Assembly (NCBI RefSeq): GCF_002236115.1
Contig: NZ_NIWT01000007.1
Location: 372,001-436,000, forward strand
DNA: 64,000 nt
Direction: 5' to 3'
Source: Pseudomonas jessenii
GTDB taxonomy: Bacteria; Pseudomonadota; Gammaproteobacteria; Pseudomonadales; Pseudomonadaceae
In this document: positions 1 to 8,910 of the stretch, in pieces
Layout: each line of letters begins with the position of its first letter
Numbering within the stretch: position 1 is the first letter of the stretch
The notes under the pieces: model-generated
What the model saw: only the letters and a program-made list of their open reading frames with translations
Told to the model about the DNA's origin: nothing
Databases searched by the model: none
Translations under genes and position numbers: made by a program

Positions 1-1
1 C

Positions 2-1840
2 CTGGCCCTGTACCTGAGCGAGCGCAAGGAACAGCTCTACGCGATTTCCCACCACAGCGGCGCGACCCGCGCCGACAGCTGGATCGACATTGAAGGCGGC
101 AACAGCACACTGTTCACCTACGCCAGCCTCGGCTCCCGCGAGCTGCCATCGGGCAACGTGGTCCACGAAGGCCCGGCGCTGCAGTTGAGCAAAATGGGCA
201 CCTTTGCTGGCACCCACATCCTGGTGCCTCGCGGTGGCGTCGCGGTGCACATCAATGCGTTCAACTTCCCGATCTGGGGCATGCTGGAAAAGTTCGCCCC
301 GAGCTTCCTCGCCGGCATGCCGTGCATCGTCAAGCCGGCCAGCGCCACCAGCTACCTGACCGAAGCCGTGGTGCGCCTGATGGACGAATCCGGCCTGTTG
401 CCAGCGGGCAGCCTGCAACTGATCATCGGTGGCACCGGCGACCTGCTCGACCGCCTGCAAGGCCAGGACGTGGTGACCTTCACCGGTTCCGCCGACACCG
501 CAGCCAAGCTGCGGGTCAACCCGAACCTGATCCGCAATTCGGTGCCGTTCAATGCCGAAGCCGACTCCCTGAACTGCGCGATCCTCGCCCCGGACGTAAC
601 CCCGGACGACGAAGAGTTCGAGCTGTTCATCAAGGAAGTCGCCCGGGAAATGACCACCAAGGCCGGGCAGAAATGCACCGCCATCCGCCGCGCCATCGTC
701 CCGGCCAAGCACATTGATGCCGTAGCTACGCGCCTGCGTGATCGCCTGGCCAAAGTGGTGGTCGGCGACCCGTCGGTGGAAGGCGTACGCATGGGCGCAC
801 TGGCGTCTCACGACCAGCAGAAAGACGTGGCCGAGCGTCTGGAAGCGCTGTTGCAGAGCAGCGACATGCTGTTCGGTGCTCGCGACGGTTTCGAACCCCG
901 TGGTGAAAACGTCGACAAAGGCGCGTTCTTCGCCCCGACCCTGTTGCAGGCCCGCGCCCCCCATGCCGAGGGCGGCGCCCACGATATCGAAGCGTTCGGT
1001 CCGGTCAGCACGCTGATGGCCTACGACGATCTCGACGAAGCATTGGCCCTGGCCGCCCGCGGCAAAGGCAGCCTGGTGGCCAGTCTGGTGACCAAGGATC
1101 CGCAAATCGCCGCCAAGGCCATCCCGGTCGCTGCTGCCTGGCACGGCCGCTTGCTGGTACTGGATCGCCACTCTGCCGGCGAATCCACCGGCCATGGCTC
1201 GCCGCTGCCACAGCTCAAGCACGGCGGCCCGGGGCGTGCCGGTGGCGGTGAAGAACTCGGCGGCCTGCGCGCGGTGAAACACTACCTGCAACGCGCGGCG
1301 GTACAAGGTTCGCCGACCATGCTGGCAGCGGTCACCGGTGAGTACGTGCGCGGGGCCAAGGTCATCGAAACCGACGTGCATCCGTTCCGTCGCCATTTCC
1401 AGGACCTGCAGATCGGCGAGTCGCTGCTGACCCACCGCCGCACCGTCACCGAAGCAGATCTGGTGAACTTCGGCTGCCTGTCGGGCGACCACTTCTACAT
1501 GCACTTCGACGAGATCGCGGCCAAGGAATCGCAATTCGGCAAGCGCATCGCCCACGGTTACTTCGTGCTTTCAGCGGCGGCCGGGCTGTTTGTTTCCCCC
1601 GCTCCGGGGCCGGTACTGGCCAACTATGGCCTGGACACCTTGCGCTTCATCAACCCGGTGGGCATCGGCGACACCATCCAGGCTCGCCTGACCTGCAAAC
1701 GCAAGATCGACCAGGGCAAGAAGAGCCCGCAGGGCATCCCGCAAGGGGTGGTGGCGTGGGATGTGGAAGTGACCAACCAGCTGGGTGAACTGGTGGCCAG
1801 TTATGACATTCTGACCCTGGTGGTCAAACGCGAGGATTGA
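2..1840 (+). CDS. paaZ: PaaZ, bifunctional oxepin-CoA hydrolase / semialdehyde dehydrogenase (5' partial)
   Basis: The reading frame is already open at the left edge, so about 70 N-terminal residues lie outside the window; 612 residues are visible against about 680 in the family. The first part is an aldehyde dehydrogenase domain with the catalytic Cys in KAGQKCTAIRR. The C-terminal part, from about base 1380, is an MaoC-like hot-dog hydratase with the stretch GDHFYMHFDE and an IAHGYF motif. PaaZ opens the oxepin-CoA ring of phenylacetyl-CoA and oxidises the resulting semialdehyde in aerobic phenylacetate degradation (established for the family). No other paa gene follows; a REP pair lies just downstream, so this is probably the last gene of a unit extending to the left. 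Confidence 0.93.
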   Translation: MALYLSERKEQLYAISHHSGATRADSWIDIEGGNSTLFTYASLGSRELPSGNVVHEGPALQLSKMGTFAGTHILVPRGGVAVHINAFNFPIWGMLEKFAPSFLAGMPCIVKPASATSYLTEAVVRLMDESGLLPAGSLQLIIGGTGDLLDRLQGQDVVTFTGSADTAAKLRVNPNLIRNSVPFNAEADSLNCAILAPDVTPDDEEFELFIKEVAREMTTKAGQKCTAIRRAIVPAKHIDAVATRLRDRLAKVVVGDPSVEGVRMGALASHDQQKDVAERLEALLQSSDMLFGARDGFEPRGENVDKGAFFAPTLLQARAPHAEGGAHDIEAFGPVSTLMAYDDLDEALALAARGKGSLVASLVTKDPQIAAKAIPVAAAWHGRLLVLDRHSAGESTGHGSPLPQLKHGGPGRAGGGEELGGLRAVKHYLQRAAVQGSPTMLAAVTGEYVRGAKVIETDVHPFRRHFQDLQIGESLLTHRRTVTEADLVNFGCLSGDHFYMHFDEIAAKESQFGKRIAHGYFVLSAAAGLFVSPAPGPVLANYGLDTLRFINPVGIGDTIQARLTCKRKIDQGKKSPQGIPQGVVAWDVEVTNQLGELVASYDILTLVVKRED

Positions 1841-1886
1841 TCAGAAACCCCGGTTGACCACAGATCTCGTGGTCAACCGCCACCCC

Positions 1887-1978
1887 CTGTGGGAGCGAGC
1901 TTGCTCGCGATGAGGGAGTGTCAGTCAACATCAATAGTGCCTGACAGTCCGCCATCGCGAGCAAGCTCGCTCCTACAG
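1887..1978. repeat. REP inverted pair (BIME)
   Basis: Two head-to-head copies of the P. fluorescens REP palindrome, GGGAGCGAGCTTGCTCGCG on the left and its reverse complement on the right, are separated by about 40 bases. The pair lies directly after the paaZ stop and could form a large hairpin that protects or ends the transcript. Confidence 0.93.
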
Positions 1979-2245
1979 TTCGTTCTCTGTCGAACTTCAA
2001 TTTTGTGCTCACTGGCTCCCACAGGGTTGAGGTGATCCAGGCGTCAATTGGCGTAGGACATTTCTGTTTTTCCTAGGCTTCGGTCATGCCCGTTGTGCCT
2101 CACCCACAACTCACTCCCCCCGTTTTGCGGATACAAGTTCCACAGGTCCTAGGACATTTCCGGGCAAGGTCTTCGGAGATTTCCTTCGAATTGCGGCGAT
2201 CCGCATGAACTGGTTTGAAAGGTGCTCAATCGATAGTCTTTGGTG

Positions 2246-2430
2246 GTCACTGAATTTCAGTGGCGGGGTGTAGGAACCTCCAGTTTCCCTAGTACCACGT
2301 TGGCGCCAATTACCTGGTTTGCGGCCGTTGAAATGCGTCCGTAAGATCAGCTGCGGCGGCTATGTACGGGCACGCTTCGGCGTGGTCGAGGTGCTAGGGA
2401 CTCGATATTCCTACCCCGTACATGGCTGCC
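2246..2430 (+). ncRNA. candidate structured leader RNA, copy 1
   Basis: Read by eye, this stretch folds into several helices. A hairpin at 2246-2264 (CACTGA-att-TCAGTG) is followed by a GGGG/CCTC hairpin at 2265-2280. A three-way junction follows: the outer stem pairs 2355-2370 with 2415-2430 (16 continuous pairs, two of them G-U), enclosing a UUCG-capped hairpin at 2371-2384 and a TCGAG/CTCGA hairpin at 2386-2405. The same arrangement with different bases occurs at 46408-46576. Both copies end 50-61 bases before a small DUF3077/DUF6124-like gene, so a cis-acting leader is likely. I cannot match it to a named RNA family. The rest of the 1979-2245 gap shows no gene. Confidence 0.55.
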
Positions 2431-2490
2431 ACCCTAGCCCGTAGGAAGGCTTTCGGTAGCTTCGATTTTCCTTTCCTAGAGTTAGAAAGC

Positions 2491-2805
2491 ATGAAAACCA
2501 TTCATCCCGATCCACCCTACGAAAAACCAACCCCACACCCCAACAACCGCTTCATGGCGCTCACCAGCAATTGCAGTGAAATGCCCACCCTCTTCGTCGA
2601 CACCCACGCACCGCTCGACGTCCTGATGGACGCCGCCAACTACCGAATTCGCGCCGTCACCCAAGTGCTGGAAAACCTGTCCATGCGCGGCTCGATCGAG
2701 TGCGAATCCTTCATCCTCAGCGACTTTTCATTGCTCTGCGCCATCCCGTTGCGCGATGGCTGTGATGTGCTGGATGTGGTCGGGCGACGATTGCGGGCGC
2801 ACTGA
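2491..2805 (+). CDS. small DUF3077/DUF6124-like protein
   Basis: The product is 104 residues. I chose the ATG at 2491 (MKTIHPDPPYEK) rather than an in-frame ATG at 2422, because 2422 lies inside the structured leader and the added residues look like translated non-coding DNA. The N-terminus with a Pro-rich PDPP motif and the helical second half (about residues 40-100) resemble the small DUF3077/DUF6124 proteins common in fluorescent pseudomonads, whose function is unknown. There is no signal peptide or membrane segment. A second member of this kind is at 46627. The exact DUF assignment is from memory. Confidence 0.7.
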   Translation: MKTIHPDPPYEKPTPHPNNRFMALTSNCSEMPTLFVDTHAPLDVLMDAANYRIRAVTQVLENLSMRGSIECESFILSDFSLLCAIPLRDGCDVLDVVGRRLRAH

Positions 2806-2810
2806 CCAAC

Positions 2811-2914
2811 CCTGTAGGAGCGAGCCTGCTCGCGATGGAGGTCAACGATAACGCGGGCGGTCTGACAGAACGCGTCGTCTGGACGTTCTTCGCGAGCAGG
2901 CTCGCTCCTACAGG
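2811..2914. repeat. REP inverted pair (BIME)
   Basis: Inverted REP copies (variant core GAGCCTGCTC) about 50 bases apart fill the gap between two convergent genes and probably act as a bidirectional transcript end. Confidence 0.92.
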
Positions 2915-2939
2915 GGTATCGGTAGGCCAAAAATTCTGG

Positions 2940-3791
2940 TTAGTGCCTGCGCAACCACTCGATAAACAGCGCAAACAACTCCGACTGCGAACCCACCTCC
3001 AGTTTCAGGTACAGGTTCTTGCGGTGCATGCGCACAGTTTCCGGTGAGATGTTCATCTGGCTGGCCGTGGATTTCACCGAATGCCCGCGCAACACCATAT
3101 GCGCCACTTGCCGCTCTCGTTCAGTGAGCAAGTCGCTGCCGAAATGCTCGAACGCCGACTGCACCCGGTGCTTGAGATCATCGCGCATGCCCTGGTCTTT
3201 ATCGCACTGGATCTCGCGACTGCGCAGCATGCCCCGTTGACTGAATTCGCTGATGAATTCACGCACCAGCGGTTCCACGGCGCGCAGCAGATTCAGCTGT
3301 TCGGCGCTCAGGCATTCACCGCCGAAACCCTGATAGAGGCTGACGGAAATCTTCGTGTCATTGCCGATATCGACAATGTAGTAGCTGTCTTCCGAGCAGC
3401 CCGCCTTCAGGTAATAGGATTTGTAGTAGTCACTGTCGAAGAAGTTGTCCGGGGCAATTTCCTCCAGGTGATAGAAGCCTTGCGCCAACCCCTGCTCCAC
3501 CGCCAGGCAGAACGGGTCGAGCAAATAACCCCCGGCAAAATAGCGCTCCAGAATCGAGACCTGATACTCCTGCGCAATTCCGCGCTGATGCAGCAACTGG
3601 GGCGCGCGGTCCTTACGCTCCAGGCTGATCATCATCGACTCGACGGACACCAGTTGCGCCAACGCCGACGCCAGGTGTTGCAAGGCGTCAGGCTCATCGA
3701 TATGGGCGAATGCCTCGCGCATTCCCCCATGCCATTTGTGCAATGCCCCGAAGGGCACCGCGATCAGCGTATCGTCGTCTGGTTTGCTCAT
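2940..3791 (-). CDS. LuxR-family transcriptional regulator
   Basis: The product is about 283 residues. A GAF/autoinducer-like N-terminal region without recognisable ligand signature is followed by a C-terminal LuxR helix-turn-helix: LTERERQVAHMVLRGHS, then SPETVRMHRKNLYLKLEV. The start is uncertain. MSKPDDDT at 3791 gives a normal N-terminus, but an ATG at 3848 overlaps the stop of the upstream aminotransferase (ATGA) and would add 19 residues of unlikely composition. It is the last gene of a leftward group with an aminotransferase and a PotF-like binding protein, so it probably controls amine or polyamine use (inference from context). Confidence 0.85.
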   Translation of the reverse strand: MSKPDDDTLIAVPFGALHKWHGGMREAFAHIDEPDALQHLASALAQLVSVESMMISLERKDRAPQLLHQRGIAQEYQVSILERYFAGGYLLDPFCLAVEQGLAQGFYHLEEIAPDNFFDSDYYKSYYLKAGCSEDSYYIVDIGNDTKISVSLYQGFGGECLSAEQLNLLRAVEPLVREFISEFSQRGMLRSREIQCDKDQGMRDDLKHRVQSAFEHFGSDLLTERERQVAHMVLRGHSVKSTASQMNISPETVRMHRKNLYLKLEVGSQSELFALFIEWLRRH

Positions 3792-3844
3792 GCCCCGCAG
3801 TCTAGCGGCTGGACACGCCCTTGGTAACAGCCTGACTGACGAAA

Positions 3845-5263
3845 TCATTGGCCCGCGTACTGTCCGCTCGCTTCAAGCTCGGCGGCCACTTCCAGAATGC
3901 ATGTGCGCAAGGTCTCGACGATTTCATCGACCTGGACAGACGTCAGGATCAACGGTGGCGACATGACATTGAGGTGCATGATCGGCCGCACCAGCAAGCC
4001 CCGGGCCTGGGCCCGCACGTGGATTTTCTCGCCGATGTTGATCTCGTCGGGGAATAGCGCCTTGGTGCGTTTATCGGCGACGAACTCCACGCAGGCCATG
4101 AGTTTCTGGCAGCGCACATCCCCCACCAGCGGCAAGTCCCGCAAGGTTGCCAGGCGCTCCTCCAGATAAGCCCCAACCGTGTCGACATGGGCCAGCAGGT
4201 TTTCCCGCTCGATGATTTCGATGTTCTTCAGCGCCGCCGTGCAGCACACCGGATGCCCGCTGTAGGTGAAGCCGTGGGTGAAGCAGCGGCCCTTGCCCGG
4301 CTCGGCGATGACTTTCCAGATGCGCTCGGAAAAGATGCACGCACCCAGCGGCAGGTAAGCCGAGGTCAGGCCCTTGGCGGTGGTGATGATGTCGGGCTGC
4401 ACGTCGAACACCTCATAAGAGGCAAAGAACTTGCCCAGGCGCCCGAACGAAGTGACCACCTCGTCGGCGACGAACAGGATGTCGTAGCGCTGGCAGACGT
4501 CCCACATGCGTTTGAGATAGCCCCGGGGCGGAATGATCACCCCGCCGGAGCCCATGATCGGCTCGGCGAAAAAACCGGCAACCTTGTCCGCGCCAATCGA
4601 GAGGATCTTGTCTTCGAATTCCTTGACCAGGAACTCGAGGAACTGCGCCTCGTCCATGCCATCGGGCGCGCGGTACGGATTCGGGTTGGAGACGTGGTGG
4701 ATCAGCGGGTTGGCGTAGTCGAACTCCGGCACCCGGTCGGCGGCCTTGTTGCCGATCGACATGGTCAGGGTGGTGGAGCCGTGATAGGCGTTGAACCGGG
4801 CGATGACGTGCTTCTTCTCCGGTTTGCCTCGGCAGTTCTGGTAGAACTGGATCAGCCGGTACGCAGTGTCCACGGCGGTGGAGCCGCCGGTGGTCAGGAA
4901 CACATGGTCAAGGTCGCCGGGGGCCAGGCTGGCGAGTTTTTCGCACAACTGGATCGCCACGTTGTTCGACATGTCGGAAAACGGGTTCGAATAGGCCAGT
5001 TGGCGCACCTGGTCGGCGATGGCCTCGGCCATTTCCTCGCGACCCAGGCCAATGTTGGTGCACCACATGCCGCCCACCGCATCGAGAAAGCGGTTGCCCT
5101 GGGTGTCGTAGATGTAGGCGCCGTCGCCTGCGACGATGTTCAGCGAGCCCTGTTCGGCGTGTTCGTCGAACACGTGATAGCCGTGCATATGGTGAGCCTT
5201 GTCGGCCTTGACCAGCCGGGACTCGTCCGCTGGGGAAAAAACGGTGCGTGTTGGCGTCGCCAT
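3845..5263 (-). CDS. class III PLP-dependent aminotransferase (SpuC-like)
   Basis: This is a 472-residue fold-type I omega-aminotransferase. The PLP lysine is in TTAKGLTSAY, the cofactor Asp in LFVADEVVTSFGR, and the glycine-rich phosphate loop in TTGGSTAVDTA. Length and sequence fit the putrescine/amine:pyruvate aminotransferase group (SpuC-like), which deaminates polyamines or other primary amines with pyruvate. It lies 39 bases after a PotF-like binding protein on the same strand, which supports a polyamine or amine substrate. The exact substrate cannot be read from sequence. Confidence 0.88.
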   Translation of the reverse strand: MATPTRTVFSPADESRLVKADKAHHMHGYHVFDEHAEQGSLNIVAGDGAYIYDTQGNRFLDAVGGMWCTNIGLGREEMAEAIADQVRQLAYSNPFSDMSNNVAIQLCEKLASLAPGDLDHVFLTTGGSTAVDTAYRLIQFYQNCRGKPEKKHVIARFNAYHGSTTLTMSIGNKAADRVPEFDYANPLIHHVSNPNPYRAPDGMDEAQFLEFLVKEFEDKILSIGADKVAGFFAEPIMGSGGVIIPPRGYLKRMWDVCQRYDILFVADEVVTSFGRLGKFFASYEVFDVQPDIITTAKGLTSAYLPLGACIFSERIWKVIAEPGKGRCFTHGFTYSGHPVCCTAALKNIEIIERENLLAHVDTVGAYLEERLATLRDLPLVGDVRCQKLMACVEFVADKRTKALFPDEINIGEKIHVRAQARGLLVRPIMHLNVMSPPLILTSVQVDEIVETLRTCILEVAAELEASGQYAGQ

Positions 5264-5302
5264 AAATAAACCTCTAACCGAATTGACTAACGTTCGAACA
5301 AA

Positions 5303-6409
5303 TCAGATGCCGCTTTTCACGGTGCTCCAGACCCGGGTAATCGCCCGCATGTCCTTGGCGTTCTGGGTCTTCTGCGGAAACAGCCGCTCGCGAGTTTGCG
5401 CGTCGGGGTAAATCGCCGGGTTGTTGCGCACATCGGCGCTCAACAACGGGGTGGCCGCGGCGTTGCTGTTGGCGTAATTGATGAAGTCGCTCACATCCGC
5501 CATCACCTGCGGCTGCATCAGGTACTCGAGAAACTTGTGGGCATTGGCGACGTGGGGCGCGTCGGCCGGGATGTACAGGTTGTCGAACCAGATCAGCGAG
5601 CCTTCCTTGGGGATGAAGTAGGCCAGGTCGATCTTCTTCTTGGCTTCTGCTGCGCGGGCCATGGCGGTGGCGTAGTCGCCGGACCAGGTCATGGCCATGC
5701 ACACATCGCCATTGGGCAGGCTGGTCAGGTAATTGACCGAGTCGAACTTGCGGATGTACGGCCGCACGGACAACAGCAAGTCCTGGGCGGCTTTCAGATC
5801 TTCCGGTGCAGCGCTTCTCGGATCACGTCCCAGGTACTTCAGGGCCATGGGAATGACTTCGGTCGGGGCATCGAGCAGGGTCACGCCGCAGTCGGCGAAG
5901 CGCGAGACGATCTTCGGATCGAAGATCATCGCCAGCGAACCGATCGGTGCGTCGGGCATGCGTTCCTTGATCTTGTCGACGTTGTAGGTGACGCCGTTGC
6001 TACCCCAGGTATAAGGCGCCGAGTACGTGGTGCCCGGATCGTACCCTTGCAGATCCTCCAGGACTTTCGGGTCCAGGTTGGTCCAGCCCGGCAGCTGTTT
6101 CTTGTCCAGCGGCTGGAACACCTTGGCCTTGATCAGTGGTGGCGCCAGGGACGCGTTCAACACGATCAGGTCATAACCGGAGTGGCCGGTGAGCAATTTG
6201 GCCTGCACCGTTTCGTAGGCATCGAAGGTGTCGTAGATGACTTTGATGCCGGTGGCCTTTTCGAAGTCGGCCACGGTTTTTTCACCGATGTAATCCGCCC
6301 AGTTGTACAACCGCAGCGTATGGCTGTCGTCCACTTGAGCGGCGTAGGCATTCAATGTCAGCGGTACAACAAACAGACTGGAAATCACCTTAAGCAGCGT
6401 CTTGCCCAT
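5303..6409 (-). CDS. PotF/SpuD-like periplasmic polyamine-binding protein
   Basis: The product is 368 residues with a Sec signal peptide ending near NAYAAQ (about residue 24). The mature start LRLYNWADYIGE is the classic opening of spermidine/putrescine-binding proteins (PotD/PotF/SpuD/SpuE). No ABC permease or ATPase genes follow, so it must use a transporter encoded elsewhere or serve in sensing. It heads a leftward group with the aminotransferase and LuxR regulator. The 218-base gap to the divergent hydratase gene must hold both promoters; I see no clear operator there. Confidence 0.9.
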   Translation of the reverse strand: MGKTLLKVISSLFVVPLTLNAYAAQVDDSHTLRLYNWADYIGEKTVADFEKATGIKVIYDTFDAYETVQAKLLTGHSGYDLIVLNASLAPPLIKAKVFQPLDKKQLPGWTNLDPKVLEDLQGYDPGTTYSAPYTWGSNGVTYNVDKIKERMPDAPIGSLAMIFDPKIVSRFADCGVTLLDAPTEVIPMALKYLGRDPRSAAPEDLKAAQDLLLSVRPYIRKFDSVNYLTSLPNGDVCMAMTWSGDYATAMARAAEAKKKIDLAYFIPKEGSLIWFDNLYIPADAPHVANAHKFLEYLMQPQVMADVSDFINYANSNAAATPLLSADVRNNPAIYPDAQTRERLFPQKTQNAKDMRAITRVWSTVKSGI

Positions 6410-6627
6410 AGCAAATGCACCTTATAGCGAGTTCGGCTCTGGATGAGCGGATGCCCCCACTATTGGTGGATTCAGCGGGCGCGGCCATACCCCGAATGGG
6501 TGTGTGTCGCTTTTTGGGCATACCGGCATGGCAAAAAGCGGCAGTACAGTTGACCCGTTTTGCCATAGATCCGGGGTTTGTCCGGCGCTTAAAGTGGCAG
6601 CCCTGAACCGACCCTGCAGAGCCTGCG

Positions 6628-7410
6628 ATGACCGACCTGATCAAACACGAGCAACGCGACGGCGTGTTGACGCTGACCATCGACCGCCCGGACAAGCTCA
6701 ATGCGCTGAACAACGCCATGTACACGCGACTGGCCGAGCTGTTGCTGGCCGCCGACGAAGACCCGCAGACCGGCGTGATCATCATCACCGGTGGCCCGGC
6801 GTGCTTTACCAGCGGCAATGACCTGGTGGATTTCCTCCAGCACCCGCCGACTCATCTGGACGCCCCGGCGTTCCACCTGATGAAGGTCGTCACGCGCCTG
6901 CAAAAACCGTTGATCGCGGCAGTCTGCGGTACGGCCATCGGTATTGGCACCACATTGCTGCTGCATTGCGATCAAGTACTGGTCACCCGCAACGCCAAGC
7001 TGCGCATGCCGTTCGTCAACATCGGCCTGTGCCCCGAATTTGGCGCCAGCCTGTTGCTGCCACGCCGGCTCGGCCATGCCCGTGCCGCGAGCCTGCTCCT
7101 GTTGGGCAACGGCCTGGACGGCAACGAAGCGGTGGCCTGGGGCCTGGCCAACGAAGCCTTCGATGACGGCGAACAATGCCTGGCGGCGGCGACAAAAATC
7201 GCCCAGCGCTTTCTGGCCATGCCCCAGCAAGCCTTGCGCCAGTCCCGGCTGCTGATGAAACAGGCTTCCCTGGCCGAACTGGAAACCACCCTGCGCGAAG
7301 AAAACACGCTGTTCATTCAGCGCCTGAATACCGACGAGGCGAAAACCGCCTTGAACGCCCTGCTCAATCGCAGTACAGATAAGAATCCACCGAAAGGAAA
7401 CCAGCCATGA
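6628..7410 (+). CDS. enoyl-CoA hydratase/isomerase family protein
   Basis: The 260-residue crotonase-fold protein carries oxyanion-hole segments CFTSGNDLVDF and CGTAIGIGTTLLL and an acidic residue at the usual active-site loop (GLCPEFGAS). It acts on 2-enoyl-CoA or performs double-bond isomerisation in beta-oxidation-type pathways. The stop overlaps the next gene, a thiolase, by four bases (ATGA), so the two are translated together and likely act in the same acyl-CoA pathway. The specific substrate is unknown. Confidence 0.9.
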   Translation: MTDLIKHEQRDGVLTLTIDRPDKLNALNNAMYTRLAELLLAADEDPQTGVIIITGGPACFTSGNDLVDFLQHPPTHLDAPAFHLMKVVTRLQKPLIAAVCGTAIGIGTTLLLHCDQVLVTRNAKLRMPFVNIGLCPEFGASLLLPRRLGHARAASLLLLGNGLDGNEAVAWGLANEAFDDGEQCLAAATKIAQRFLAMPQQALRQSRLLMKQASLAELETTLREENTLFIQRLNTDEAKTALNALLNRSTDKNPPKGNQP

Positions 7411-8588
7411 ACACTCCAGAAATCTACGTCGTCAGCGCCGCCCGTACCGCCATCGGTACCTTCGGTGGTTCGCTCAAGGACGTGCCGCTGGCCGACCTCG
7501 CGACCACGGCCGTGAAAGCCGCCCTGGAGCGAGCCGCCGTGGACCCGGCGCTCGTTGGCCATCTGGTGATGGGCAACGTGATCCCGACCGAAACCCGCGA
7601 TGCCTACATCTCCCGCGTCGCGGCGATGAACGCCGGCATTCCGAAGGAAACCCCGGCCTACAACGTCAACCGCCTCTGCGGTTCGGGCCTGCAAGCGATC
7701 ATCAACGCCGCCCAGACCCTGATGCTCGGCGATGCCGACATCGTCGTCGGCGCCGGTGCCGAGTCCATGAGCCGTGGTCCGTACCTGATGCCGGCCGCCC
7801 GTTGGGGTTCGCGCATGGGCAACGCCCAGGTCATCGACTACATGCTCGGCATCCTGCATGACCCCTTCCATGGCATCCACATGGGCATCACCGCCGAGAA
7901 CGTCGCCGCGCGCAACGGCATCACCCGCGAAATGCAGGACGCCCTGGCCCTGGAAGACCAGAAACGCGCGGCCCACGCGATTGCCAACGGCTACTTCAGC
8001 GAGCAGATCGCGACCGTGGAAATCCAGGATCGCAAAGGCACCAAGCTGTTCAGCGTCGACGAACATCCACGCGCCACGTCCCTGGAACAGCTGGCAGCAA
8101 TGAAGCCGGCGTTCAAGAAGGACGGTTCGGTCACCGCCGGCAACGCCTCGGGTCTGAACGACGGCGCCGCCGCACTGGTCATGGCCAGTGGCAACGCGGT
8201 CCAGGCCAATAACCTGAAACCCCTCGCCCGCCTGGTCAGCTACGCCCACGCCGGCGTTGAACCAGAATTCATGGGCCTGGGCCCGATCCCGGCCACCCGC
8301 CTGGCGCTCAAGCGCGCCGGCCTGACCGTCGCCGACCTGGACGTAATCGAAGCCAACATCGCCTTCGCCGCCCAGGCCTGCGCCGTCAGCCAGGAACTGG
8401 ACCTCGACCCGGCCAAGGTCAACCCGAACGGTTCGGGTATCGCCCTGGGCCACCCGGTGGGCGCCACCGGCGCAATCATCGCCACCAAGGCCATCCACGA
8501 ACTGCACCGCACCGGCGGCCGTTACGCGCTGGTGACCATGTGCATCGGTGGTGGTCAGGGGATTGCGGCGATTTTTGAACGGGTCTAA
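7407..8588 (+). CDS. acetyl-CoA acyltransferase (BktB-like thiolase)
   Basis: This is a 393-residue thiolase with all three catalytic elements: nucleophilic Cys91 in NRLCGSGLQA, the His in GHPVGATG and the second Cys in MCIGGGQG. It cleaves beta-ketoacyl-CoA to acetyl-CoA plus a shortened acyl-CoA, or the reverse. A good AAAGGAAA ribosome site lies inside the preceding hydratase gene. A strong terminator follows, so the hydratase-thiolase pair is a complete unit. Confidence 0.93.
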   Translation: MNTPEIYVVSAARTAIGTFGGSLKDVPLADLATTAVKAALERAAVDPALVGHLVMGNVIPTETRDAYISRVAAMNAGIPKETPAYNVNRLCGSGLQAIINAAQTLMLGDADIVVGAGAESMSRGPYLMPAARWGSRMGNAQVIDYMLGILHDPFHGIHMGITAENVAARNGITREMQDALALEDQKRAAHAIANGYFSEQIATVEIQDRKGTKLFSVDEHPRATSLEQLAAMKPAFKKDGSVTAGNASGLNDGAAALVMASGNAVQANNLKPLARLVSYAHAGVEPEFMGLGPIPATRLALKRAGLTVADLDVIEANIAFAAQACAVSQELDLDPAKVNPNGSGIALGHPVGATGAIIATKAIHELHRTGGRYALVTMCIGGGQGIAAIFERV

Positions 8589-8599
8589 GCAATAGCTGT

Positions 8600-8637
8600 A
8601 AAAAGGGCCGGTGATCGCGCAGATCACCGGCCTTTTT
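8600..8637 (+). terminator. rho-independent terminator after thiolase
   Basis: An inverted repeat GGCCGGTGATC / GATCACCGGCC with a short GCGCA loop is preceded by A-run and followed by TTTTT. The A-run makes it potentially bidirectional. Confidence 0.93.
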
Positions 8638-8662
8638 CATTCCAGCAGACCAGTAGCGATTC

Positions 8663-8770
8663 CCTGTGGGAGCGAGCCTGCTCCGAGCGGCGTTCCGACG
8701 ATTGCGGCGTGTCAGGCACCGTCATTGTTGACTGGACGGCCGCTATCGCGAGCAAGCTCGCTCCCACAGG
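8663..8770. repeat. REP pair with degenerate left arm
   Basis: The right copy is a complete REP. The left copy keeps GGGAGCGAGCCTGCTC but then diverges (CGAGCGGCG), so it has lost the CTCGCG arm. Confidence 0.85.
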
Positions 8771-8865
8771 GGTTCTCTAGCGCAAATAAAATCCCATTCA
8801 CGCTGAACAAACCACCTGACGACCGGCAGCAAAAACCATTTGCCACAAAATATTACATTCGTCAT

Positions 8866-8882
8866 ATTATGATCATCATAAT
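8866..8882. promoter_or_regulatory. palindromic operator candidate before the efflux operon
   Basis: ATTATGAT-C-ATCATAAT is a perfect 8-base inverted repeat centred about 37 bases before the emrA-like start, in an AT-rich stretch. The size and symmetry suit a dimeric repressor such as a MarR or TetR protein. No such regulator gene is adjacent. Confidence 0.5.
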
Positions 8883-8910
8883 TAACCGCCGCACCCACAG
8901 GTAATCCTCC

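Noticed and set aside
2422..2490. Upstream ATG extending the DUF-like protein by 23 residues
   Set aside because: It starts inside the 3' strand of the structured leader and adds residues unlike the family N-terminus.
3792..3848. Upstream ATG for the LuxR regulator overlapping the aminotransferase stop
   Set aside because: The added 19 residues have non-coding character (RACPAARLRG); kept only as an alternative because of the ATGA overlap.
8663..8690. Left REP arm after the thiolase as a complete REP
   Set aside because: The palindrome is broken after GCCTGCTC, so it is recorded as degenerate.
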